From Desulfovibrio sp. (lineage in GTDB: Bacteria > Desulfobacterota > Desulfovibrionia > Desulfovibrionales > Desulfovibrionaceae), in contig JAQVZK010000093.1 of NCBI GenBank assembly GCA_028708195.1, forward strand, positions 1-8,435: DNA of 8,435 bases, in the 5' to 3' direction. Below the pieces are notes generated by a model. It was given only the letters and a program-made list of their open reading frames with translations, was not told where the DNA came from and made no database searches. The translations under genes and the position numbers were made by a program. Positions 1 to 5,375 of this stretch are shown piece after piece; within the stretch, counting starts at the first letter, position 1; the number at the start of each line of letters is the position of its first letter.

Positions 1-308
1 AGGGCGGTCTTGCCCATATGCTTGGCAAGCAGGGCCTGACCAAGAGTATTATTCACCTTGTGCGCGCCCGTGTGCAACAAATCTTCACGCTTGAGCCAGA
101 GATCAAAGCCGAGCTTATGCGAAAGCGTGGGGCAATGGGTCAGTGGGGTTTCACGCCCGGCATAGTTGTGCAAAAGGTCTTGCAACTCGGCCTGAAAGGC
201 CTCTGTTGGATAGATGTTGTGCATGGCCGCTTCCACTTCCATAAGGGGCGGCATAAGCAACTCCGGCACAAAGCAGCCGCCAAACTCGCCATAATATCTG
301 TTTTTCAT
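1..308 (-). CDS. trpB: Tryptophan synthase beta subunit, N-terminal part (cut by window edge)
   Basis: TrpB condenses indole, channelled from TrpA, with L-serine to make L-tryptophan, using PLP in the cytoplasmic alpha2-beta2 complex. About 102 residues are visible. They open with MKNRYYGEFGGCFVPELL, typical of the family N-terminus, and continue to the segment LKREDLLHTGAHKVNN, where Lys84 is the expected PLP Schiff-base lysine. The next stretch, NTLGQALLAKHMGKT, also matches the family. The rest of the gene (about 300 residues) lies beyond position 1. The ATG at 308-306 overlaps the trpF stop codon as ATGA, a 4-nt overlap that suggests translational coupling. The remaining gene of the pathway, trpA, is expected further left but cannot be seen. 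Identification is secure; only completeness is unknown. Confidence 0.95.
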   Translation of the reverse strand, partial: MKNRYYGEFGGCFVPELLMPPLMEVEAAMHNIYPTEAFQAELQDLLHNYAGRETPLTHCPTLSHKLGFDLWLKREDLLHTGAHKVNNTLGQALLAKHMGKTA

Positions 309-940
309 GACAAATACCCATTGCCTTTCTGTTTTGCGGCAACCGCCAAGGCAGCAGCCAGCTTTTGCGCGTTCTTCAGACCCGGCGCTTCTTCTACGCC
401 GGAATTGAAATCAACTCCGTCAGGTGAGCAAAGACTTACGGCCTGCCCTACATTATCCGCACTCAGGCCTCCTGCCAACAGCCAGGGGCGTGGTGCAGGC
501 AGATGGTTCAGGTCCTGCCAGTCAAGCCTTGACCCACTGCCGCCACCGGTAAGCCCCGCATCAAGCAGATAGCAGGCGCAGGCTCCGGCATGTTTTTGCA
601 GTTCATTATAAAGCAGCGCCCGGTGGCAGTACCGCCCCGGCCAGATAACCCGTATGACCCGCTGCACGCCCACAGCTTTTGCGCAGTCCAGGCTCTGCTT
701 GCCGTGCAGTTGGGCCATATCCAGTTGTGCTTCGGCCATGATGTGACATATCTCTTCGGCATTCTGCTCGACGAACACACCCACGCGCAGCATTTTTCCG
801 CTTTCGAGGGACGCCACATGGGCGGGGGTGACACACCGAGAGCTGCGGGCATGAAAGATAAAACCGCACATGCCCGCCCCCAGTGAAGCCGCCATGTCCA
901 GATCCTGCTGCCGGGTGAGACCGCAGACCTTAATGAGCAT
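305..940 (-). CDS. trpF: Phosphoribosylanthranilate isomerase
   Basis: TrpF carries out the Amadori rearrangement of N-(5'-phosphoribosyl)anthranilate to CdRP, the third step of tryptophan synthesis. The 211-residue protein is a single (beta/alpha)8 barrel of normal length. Cys6 in MLIKVCGLTR is the expected catalytic base and Asp127 in LLDAGLTGGG the expected catalytic acid. QLHG (about residues 79-82) and the phosphate-binding region VDFNSGVEEAPGLKN near the C-terminus also fit the family. The reading frame is open further upstream to an ATG at 982, but I chose the ATG at 940: the protein then starts directly at the conserved first strand, and GGGGGAGGG lies 8 nt upstream. The gene overlaps trpC by 11 nt and trpB by 4 nt. 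Confidence 0.95.
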   Translation of the reverse strand: MLIKVCGLTRQQDLDMAASLGAGMCGFIFHARSSRCVTPAHVASLESGKMLRVGVFVEQNAEEICHIMAEAQLDMAQLHGKQSLDCAKAVGVQRVIRVIWPGRYCHRALLYNELQKHAGACACYLLDAGLTGGGSGSRLDWQDLNHLPAPRPWLLAGGLSADNVGQAVSLCSPDGVDFNSGVEEAPGLKNAQKLAAALAVAAKQKGNGYLS

Positions 941-1820
941 GACCGCCACCCTCCCCCGCCGTTTCAGACTTTTTATGCTCACCGCTGCCCGTGCTTACCG
1001 CCTGGGCCAACAGTTCAGCCAACGCTTGCCCCGGCTGCCCCCACTGCATAAGGGCGCTGCCAACAAGAGCCGCGTTAAAGCCCGCCTGAGCCACGGCCCG
1101 CAGGTGCTCGCCCCTGTCAATGCCACTGGCGGCAATCCACACTTCACCCTTTTGCGGCGGACAGGCACGGGCCAAAGCCAGGGCGGCTTCTCTGTCTGTC
1201 ACCAGCGTTTCAAGGTCACGCGCGTTTACCTGAATGATACGCGCCCCACTTTCACGCGCAAGTAGCAAATCTTCCTGATCAAAAACCTCGACGACAGCGT
1301 GCATGCCGTGGCTTTCGGCCTGTTCTCGCAAGAGGCGCAACACCATTGCGTCCGGCGTCAGGCGCACAATAAGCAAAAGGGCAGACGCGGGGGTTGCCGC
1401 CGTGGCCGCCACCTGCAAGGTGTCAAAGATGAAGTCCTTGCGCAGCAGGGGCGGGCGAGCGCTTTCGTACAAACCCGGATCTGCCGCCCGCGCGAGATAG
1501 CCAAGGCAACCGCGAAAGTGTGCCTCTTCCGTGAGTATGGAAAGGCAGTCTGCCCCTGAGACCGCGTATTGGCGCGCCACGTCCTCAACTTCAAGGCTTT
1601 CGCAAATAACGCCACGCGATGGCGAGGCCCTCTTGTATTCGGCAACGACAGCCAGTGGCTGCCCCTGAATGTTCACAGCGGCGCCGGATTCACCGCGCAG
1701 GGCCGCCAGAAAGTCCGGGCGCTGCCCCTCAAGGGGCGCGGGCATATTGCCCGCGTCCGCCAGAAGTCGCAGGGCTTCCACTTCGGCCTGCTTGCCCTTG
1801 CGAAAACGCTCAAGCAGCAT
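930..1820 (-). CDS. trpC: Indole-3-glycerol-phosphate synthase
   Basis: TrpC closes the indole ring: CdRP is decarboxylated and dehydrated to indole-3-glycerol phosphate in the cytoplasm. The protein has 296 residues, slightly longer than the usual 255-270. Family motifs appear in order: the N-terminal helix LLERFRKGK, AEYKRASPSRG (Glu61, Lys63), LSILTEEAHFRG, LLRKDFIFD (Lys128), VVEVFDQEDL (Glu178), IIQVNARDLETL (Asn199) and WIAASGI. In this last motif the usual Glu of ESG is Ala231, a change at a residue that lines the active site in studied homologues. Lys63, Lys128, Glu178 and Asn199 are intact. A hydrophilic tail of about 20 residues ends the protein (SGEHKKSETAGEGGGHAH) and its DNA carries the trpF Shine-Dalgarno. 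I chose the ATG at 1820 because GGAAGG lies 6 nt upstream; an ATG at 1844 is also in frame but lies deep inside trpGD. Overlap with trpGD is 11 nt. Confidence 0.93.
   Translation of the reverse strand: MLLERFRKGKQAEVEALRLLADAGNMPAPLEGQRPDFLAALRGESGAAVNIQGQPLAVVAEYKRASPSRGVICESLEVEDVARQYAVSGADCLSILTEEAHFRGCLGYLARAADPGLYESARPPLLRKDFIFDTLQVAATAATPASALLLIVRLTPDAMVLRLLREQAESHGMHAVVEVFDQEDLLLARESGARIIQVNARDLETLVTDREAALALARACPPQKGEVWIAASGIDRGEHLRAVAQAGFNAALVGSALMQWGQPGQALAELLAQAVSTGSGEHKKSETAGEGGGHAH
949..957 (-). promoter_or_regulatory. trpF ribosome binding site
   Basis: GGGGGAGGG contains a strong Shine-Dalgarno core 8 nt upstream of the ATG at 940. It decides the trpF start in favour of 940 over the in-frame ATG at 982. 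It is encoded inside the Glu-Gly-Gly-Gly tail of TrpC. Confidence 0.8.
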
Positions 1821-3402
1821 GCAACACCTTCCTGCCAAAACCACCGCTTACGGCTTCTCGCGCACGGGCCATACACAGCGCCATATCCATTGTTTCTTCA
1901 AGCAGATAGATGGCCAGACCCACATTGAGGATAACCATATCCATCATGGCGCGGGGGCCGTTGCCATCCAGGATATCCTTGAGCACGGCCACGGCCTCGT
2001 CCTTGCCGCCGACCGCGAGGTCTTCCACACTGCACGGCTCAATGCCGAAATCAGCGGGATCAAGGGTCATTTGGGTCACGGTATCCGCGTGCAACAAGGC
2101 CATCTGTGCCACACCGATGGGCGTGACTTCATCATAATTGCCCGCACCGCAGACCACAGCGGCCCGGTAGAGCGGCGACTGCAAAAGCGTTTCTGCCACA
2201 AGAGGCACCAGTTCGGGGCGGGCCACCCCCATGAGCAAATGACTTGGACGAGCAGGATTGATCATGGGGCCAAGAATGTTGAAAAGCGTACGTACGCCCA
2301 GTTCCTTACGCACTGGGCCGATATTGGCAAAGGAGGGGTGAAAGTGCGGCGCGTACAAAAAGGCGAAGTTGCGCCTTTTGACCATCTCAGCCACCGACGC
2401 CGGGTTGTTGTCCAAGGCGATGCCCAGGGCTTCAAGCGCGTCGGCGCTGCCGCATTTGGAGGAAACAGCGCGCCCGCCATGCTTCACCACCCGGTATCCC
2501 ATACCCGCGAGAGTAAGGGATGTGGCTGTGGAACAGTTGAAGGAGTTGCGTCCGTCGCCCCCGGTGCCCACCACGTCGATGGTTGTGCCGGAGATGCCGT
2601 CTACACGTACGGCTCTGGCAAGAGCTGCGCGGGTGGCGTGCGCCAGTTCCAGCGCGCTTTCGCCCTTCATACGCAGGCCCATAAGGAAGCTGCCCGCCTG
2701 CGCCGGGCTCATCTTGCCGTCCATAAGCGCGGCAAAGCCCGCGGCGGCCATTTCGGCGCTGAGGTCCTCCCTGCGGGCCAGCCTGTCCAGCATGGTCGCA
2801 AAGTCACTGGCCTCATTGCCTCCGCTCACGACAGATTGCGGAAAGTTGCCCAGCAAGCGCAGTCCTTCAGGCGTAAGCACCGATTCGGGATGGAACTGCA
2901 CGCCAACCCAGGGGCGGTCATTATAGCGCAGGGCCATGACTTCGCCTTCGGGGGCGCGGGCCGTCACCGTAAAACGGGGATTTTCGGCATCTTCGTCGGC
3001 CCGCACGATAAGCGAGTGGTAGCGGCCAACCCGCATGGGGTTGGGCAGGCCAGAAAACAGGCCCGTACCGTCATGCACGATCTCTGACTGTTTGCCGTGC
3101 ATGATGCAAGGGCCAACCTCTACCTTGGCCCCGGCGTGCAGGCCGAGCAACTGATGCCCAAGGCACACGCCAAGCACGGGAATTTGCGGATTCAGGCGCT
3201 TGAGGAATTCAGGGCAAAAACCCGCGTTGGCAGGATGCCCCGGCCCCGGCGAAATGCAGACCATAGCAAGTTCGGGGTTGGTGGCCATATCCAGCACGGC
3301 CGGATCGTCATTGTGCAGCACCACAGGCTTGTGCCCCAAGGCGTAAAAAGCCTGCACAAGATTGTAGGTAAAGGAGTCGTAGTTATCTATGAGCAAAAAC
3401 AT
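1810..3402 (-). CDS. trpGD: Fused anthranilate synthase glutaminase / anthranilate phosphoribosyltransferase (TrpG-TrpD)
   Basis: This is one continuous 530-residue protein with two enzymes. Residues 1-190 are a class I glutamine amidotransferase (TrpG) supplying ammonia to TrpE: MFLLIDNYDSFTYNL, SPGPGHP, nucleophile Cys80 in GVCLGHQ, and His171/Glu173 in QFHPES. Residues 200-530 are TrpD, which transfers phosphoribosyl from PRPP to anthranilate: VVGTGGDGRNSFNCSTA for PRPP binding, KHGGRAVSSKCGSADALEALG, HFHPSFANIGPVRKELGVRT and NILGPMINPA. Length matches the well-known enterobacterial TrpGD fusion. The short linker VSGGNEAS joins the domains. The Asn usual in KHGN is Gly here. I chose the ATG at 3402 because GGAGGA is 8 nt upstream and the family N-terminus starts there; a GTG at 3420 is also in frame. 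The gene overlaps trpE by 20 nt and trpC by 11 nt. Fusion of these domains is not universal, and many bacteria carry separate genes. Confidence 0.95.
   Translation of the reverse strand: MFLLIDNYDSFTYNLVQAFYALGHKPVVLHNDDPAVLDMATNPELAMVCISPGPGHPANAGFCPEFLKRLNPQIPVLGVCLGHQLLGLHAGAKVEVGPCIMHGKQSEIVHDGTGLFSGLPNPMRVGRYHSLIVRADEDAENPRFTVTARAPEGEVMALRYNDRPWVGVQFHPESVLTPEGLRLLGNFPQSVVSGGNEASDFATMLDRLARREDLSAEMAAAGFAALMDGKMSPAQAGSFLMGLRMKGESALELAHATRAALARAVRVDGISGTTIDVVGTGGDGRNSFNCSTATSLTLAGMGYRVVKHGGRAVSSKCGSADALEALGIALDNNPASVAEMVKRRNFAFLYAPHFHPSFANIGPVRKELGVRTLFNILGPMINPARPSHLLMGVARPELVPLVAETLLQSPLYRAAVVCGAGNYDEVTPIGVAQMALLHADTVTQMTLDPADFGIEPCSVEDLAVGGKDEAVAVLKDILDGNGPRAMMDMVILNVGLAIYLLEETMDMALCMARAREAVSGGFGRKVLHAA
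1827..1832 (-). promoter_or_regulatory. trpC ribosome binding site
   Basis: GGAAGG sits 6 nt upstream of the ATG at 1820, inside the last codons of trpGD, and supports that start over the in-frame ATG at 1844. Confidence 0.7.
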
Positions 3403-4840
3403 ATTCTTCTTCCTCCGCACGCAGAGCCAGGCGCATGATGGCTGATTTGTTGCACACTTCTTTCCATTCCATATCCGGGTCCGAGTCGTGGACTATGCCC
3501 CCGCCTGCCTGCCAGAAAAGCCTGTTGTCGCTGAGCCACATGCTGCGAATGGTGATGCCCATATCCAGATTCACGCTGTCCTTGTCCAGCCCAAGCCAGC
3601 CGATGCAACCCGCATAGGGGCCACGGCTGCGGCCTTCAAGCTCGCGGATGATCTGCATGGCGCGAATTTTGGGCGCGCCAGAAACCGTGCCCGCCGGAAA
3701 CGTGGCCGCCAGCACATCCAGGGCATCATGCCCCGCGTCCAGACGTGCCGTAACCCGGCTTGTAAGGTGCATAACGTGGGAGTAACGCTCCACTTCCATA
3801 TAGCGTTCAAGGTTCACCGTGCCAGGACGGGCCACGCGGCCAAGGTCGTTACGGCCCAGATCCACCAGCATGACGTGCTCGGCGCGTTCCTTGGGGTCGT
3901 CGCGCAACTCCGCAGCCAGGCGGGCGTCTTCAAGGTCATCCTCACCCCGCTTGCGCGTGCCCGCTATGGGTGAAAGCTGCAGGCAACCCGCCGTGCAACG
4001 CACCATCACCTCTGGTGAAGAACCAAAAAGCGTCAATTCAGGAAAAGACATGTAAAACATGTAGGGCGAAGCGTTATAACGGCGCATGCGCCTGTAAAGT
4101 TCAAAGGGGTTGCCCATGAAGGGAGTGGAAAACCGCACCGAGGGCACCACCTGAATGGCCTCGCCCTGGCGCAGCATGCTTTTTATCTTGCCTACAAATT
4201 CCTTGTAGCCTTCTTCACCGGGTTCGGCGCAAACCTTGTCGGGGTCAATGCCCGGCCCGGAATCCCTGGTTGCGGCGCGCCCTTCGAGAGACTGACGGGC
4301 GCTTTGCAGGGCGCGGTGTTCGCCAAGGCTCACCTGACAGAGACGGTTGTAAAGATGGTCAAAAACCAGCACCGTGGCAGGCAGCATAAGTATGCAGTCC
4401 GCCTCGTTTTCTGGCATGACGCTGGCGAGGCTGGGATTGAACAGTCCGGCCATGCCAAAACCGAGGTAGCCATAAAGAGCGCGCGTGATGGGCGACAAGC
4501 CAGCGAAGTTTTCTGGCGGCACAACCTCAAGCGCGGCCATGAGTTCCCGAAGTCCCTCAACAAAGGGGCGGCCTTCAAATACGGCCAGGGGGGCCAGCTT
4601 TTGATCCTTCATGTCAAGGGTCAGCTTGCCCTCACGACAGAAGATGAAAAGGGCCGGGTCGCAGGCAAGAATACTGTAGCGGCCCCAGCGGCCATCCACC
4701 TCTGCGCTTTCAAGCAATATGCCGTTGCCTGTGCCCACCATGCCCATGAACAGGCTGATGGGTGTATCCATATCCGCTGGCAGCCAGCGAGCGGACTGGC
4801 GCAGCGTAAGCAAGTGCAACTTGTCACCGTTCTCTTTCAT
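3383..4840 (-). CDS. trpE: Anthranilate synthase component I
   Basis: TrpE converts chorismate and ammonia (delivered by the TrpG domain of the next gene) to anthranilate and pyruvate, the committed step of the pathway. The protein has 485 residues, a normal length. Near the N-terminus ILLESAE (Ser45) matches the LLES element that forms the tryptophan feedback site in characterised TrpE enzymes, so allosteric inhibition is likely. The chorismate-binding domain follows with SPYMFYMSFPELTLFGSSPE, PIAGTRKRG, LVDLGRNDLGRV, FPAGTVSGAPKIRAM, GPYAGCIGW and QAGGGIVHDSDP. The ATG at 4840 has AAAGGA 8 nt upstream. It is the first structural gene after the attenuator. Related chorismate enzymes (PabB) were considered, but the LLES element and trp operon position argue for TrpE. 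Confidence 0.96.
   Translation of the reverse strand: MKENGDKLHLLTLRQSARWLPADMDTPISLFMGMVGTGNGILLESAEVDGRWGRYSILACDPALFIFCREGKLTLDMKDQKLAPLAVFEGRPFVEGLRELMAALEVVPPENFAGLSPITRALYGYLGFGMAGLFNPSLASVMPENEADCILMLPATVLVFDHLYNRLCQVSLGEHRALQSARQSLEGRAATRDSGPGIDPDKVCAEPGEEGYKEFVGKIKSMLRQGEAIQVVPSVRFSTPFMGNPFELYRRMRRYNASPYMFYMSFPELTLFGSSPEVMVRCTAGCLQLSPIAGTRKRGEDDLEDARLAAELRDDPKERAEHVMLVDLGRNDLGRVARPGTVNLERYMEVERYSHVMHLTSRVTARLDAGHDALDVLAATFPAGTVSGAPKIRAMQIIRELEGRSRGPYAGCIGWLGLDKDSVNLDMGITIRSMWLSDNRLFWQAGGGIVHDSDPDMEWKEVCNKSAIMRLALRAEEEEYVFAHR
3411..3416 (-). promoter_or_regulatory. trpGD ribosome binding site
   Basis: GGAGGA lies 8 nt upstream of the ATG at 3402, within the codons for the acidic C-terminus of TrpE (EEEEY). 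It favours 3402 over the in-frame GTG at 3420. Confidence 0.8.
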
Positions 4841-4864
4841 CTGGCGTATCCTTTGGGTTTTGAT

Positions 4865-4903
4865 AAAATAAAAAAAGCGCCGCCTCCTGTGGGGAGACGG
4901 CGC
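4865..4903 (-). terminator. trp attenuator (intrinsic terminator, segments 3:4)
   Basis: In transcript orientation an 11-bp stem (4903-4893 with 4887-4877, one G-U pair) closes a 5-nt loop CCACA and is followed directly by seven U (4876-4870), then A and UUUU. This is a strong intrinsic terminator placed between the leader peptide and trpE, where a conditional terminator would act. Its upstream arm is shared with the antiterminator described separately, so termination should depend on leader translation. Confidence 0.93.
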
Positions 4904-4955
4904 CTGTGTACAGCTATGCCAACGTACCGGTACTATTTAGCCCGCACGTCTCCCC
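4891..4955 (-). promoter_or_regulatory. trp antiterminator (segments 2:3)
   Basis: GGGGAGACG at 4955-4947 is exactly complementary to CGUCUCCCC at 4899-4891. After one bulged U (4946), GCG at 4945-4943 pairs with CGC at 4902-4900, giving 12 bp in all. It takes up eight to ten bases of the terminator's 5' arm, so the two hairpins exclude each other. Segment 2 lies inside the last codons of trpL. A ribosome reaching the UAG at 4933 would cover part of it and allow termination, while one stalled at the Trp codons would leave it free. A small hairpin (4972-4968 with 4961-4957, loop of 6) could serve as a weak 1:2-type element. Structures are drawn by eye, without energy calculation. Confidence 0.85.
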
Positions 4956-5022
4956 TACGCAGTTGGATGCGCCACCACCAGCCCTGATAGCTGCAAGAAA
5001 TGGTGTTGAGGAATGAGTTCAT
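4933..5022 (-). CDS. trpL: trp operon leader peptide
   Basis: This is a 29-codon open frame starting at ATG 5022 and ending in TAG. The peptide starts MNSFLNTISCSYQG, has three consecutive tryptophans at residues 15-17 (TGG TGG TGG, positions 4980-4972), then ends RIQLRRGDVRAK. AAGG lies 7 nt before the ATG. The peptide itself is unlikely to have a function: its translation senses charged tRNA-Trp. When Trp-tRNA is scarce the ribosome stalls at the triplet and the antiterminator forms; when plentiful it reaches the stop and the terminator forms. Three Trp codons in a 29-residue peptide lying between a promoter and a terminator in front of trpE are hard to explain otherwise. Confidence 0.93.
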   Translation of the reverse strand: MNSFLNTISCSYQGWWWRIQLRRGDVRAK

Positions 5023-5054
5023 GCGAGTACCTTGTTCGGTTAACACTTTCGGTC

Positions 5055-5083
5055 AATCTACACAGAGCCCCAATGGCTGTCAA
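5055..5083 (-). promoter_or_regulatory. trp operon promoter (sigma70-type)
   Basis: A perfect -35 box TTGACA (5083-5078) is separated by 17 nt from TAGATT (5060-5055, four of six matches to TATAAT). Transcription would start near 5048, about 25 nt before the trpL start codon, giving a leader of roughly 180 nt to the end of the attenuator. An AT-rich stretch lies just upstream of the -35 box. No convincing TrpR operator is visible. Confidence 0.8.
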
Positions 5084-5227
5084 TAAAAATGTCTTTTTTG
5101 TCAGCACACCAGGCCGAGCCACGGCAAGCGCCGCCGCGATCTTGAGCAGACAGCCCTTGAGCCAGCGGCAGACTTGCAGCCGCAGCCTCTGGCAACCCCG
5201 CTTTGGTTCAGACAACTCGCCGTAATA

Positions 5228-5244
5228 TACTTGAAATTCAAGTA
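5228..5244. repeat. 17-nt inverted repeat, possible protein binding site
   Basis: TACTTGAA and TTCAAGTA flank a single central A, giving a perfect 8-bp dyad in an AT-rich patch. It lies about 145 bp upstream of the trp -35 box and 132 bp beyond the stop of the M15 peptidase gene. It resembles a regulator operator in size, but I cannot name a regulator. It could also be part of a transcript end. Confidence 0.5.
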
Positions 5245-5270
5245 AAGGTTTTAAGGGGTGGCGGCGTGGA

Positions 5271-5301
5271 GGAGGCGACCCTTTTGCAAAAGGGTCCCTC
5301 C
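5271..5301. repeat. Long hairpin with 20-bp perfect palindrome
   Basis: GACCCTTTTGCAAAAGGGTC (5277-5296) is a perfect palindrome. It is extended by GGAGG (5271-5275) against CCTCC (5297-5301), with C5276 bulged, so a single strand can fold into a stem of about 15 bp, less a few pairs for the loop. It lies 75 bp past the stop codon of the M15 peptidase gene and before the trp promoter. From memory, GC-rich hairpins with a core of this kind occur in many Desulfovibrio intergenic regions. It may be a dispersed repeat and may help end the M15 transcript, although no clear U-tract follows in that direction. Confidence 0.7.
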
Positions 5302-5375
5302 CCCACAAAACGCTTCAAATACTCCCGCCCCGCAAAATATCTCAACGTCCCCGAAGAGGCCCTGCCCTGCCTATT

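Larger units (their letters stand above)
5084..5375. other. Intergenic region between the M15 peptidase gene and the trp promoter
   Basis: These 292 bp hold the inverted repeat at 5228-5244 and the hairpin at 5271-5301. The GC-rich part at 5110-5220 can be read as open in one minus-strand frame, but that frame runs on through the trp promoter and leader and shows no recognisable domain. I see no gene here. A remnant of a lost gene cannot be excluded. Confidence 0.5.

Noticed and set aside
1669..3087. Long plus-strand open frame (about 470 codons) opposite trpGD and trpC
   Set aside because: It lies wholly antisense to two well-identified trp genes, its protein has no recognisable domain and is rich in His, Arg and Gly as expected from reverse reading of GC-rich coding DNA.
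5030..5050. Possible TrpR operator around GTTAAC (5044-5039)
   Set aside because: Only the central GTTAAC matches the known TrpR site. The flanking CTAG half-sites are missing and the dyad does not extend outward.
4955..5308. Minus-strand open frame of about 117 codons
   Set aside because: It covers the trp promoter and overlaps trpL in another frame, with no family resemblance. The promoter and leader explain the sequence better.
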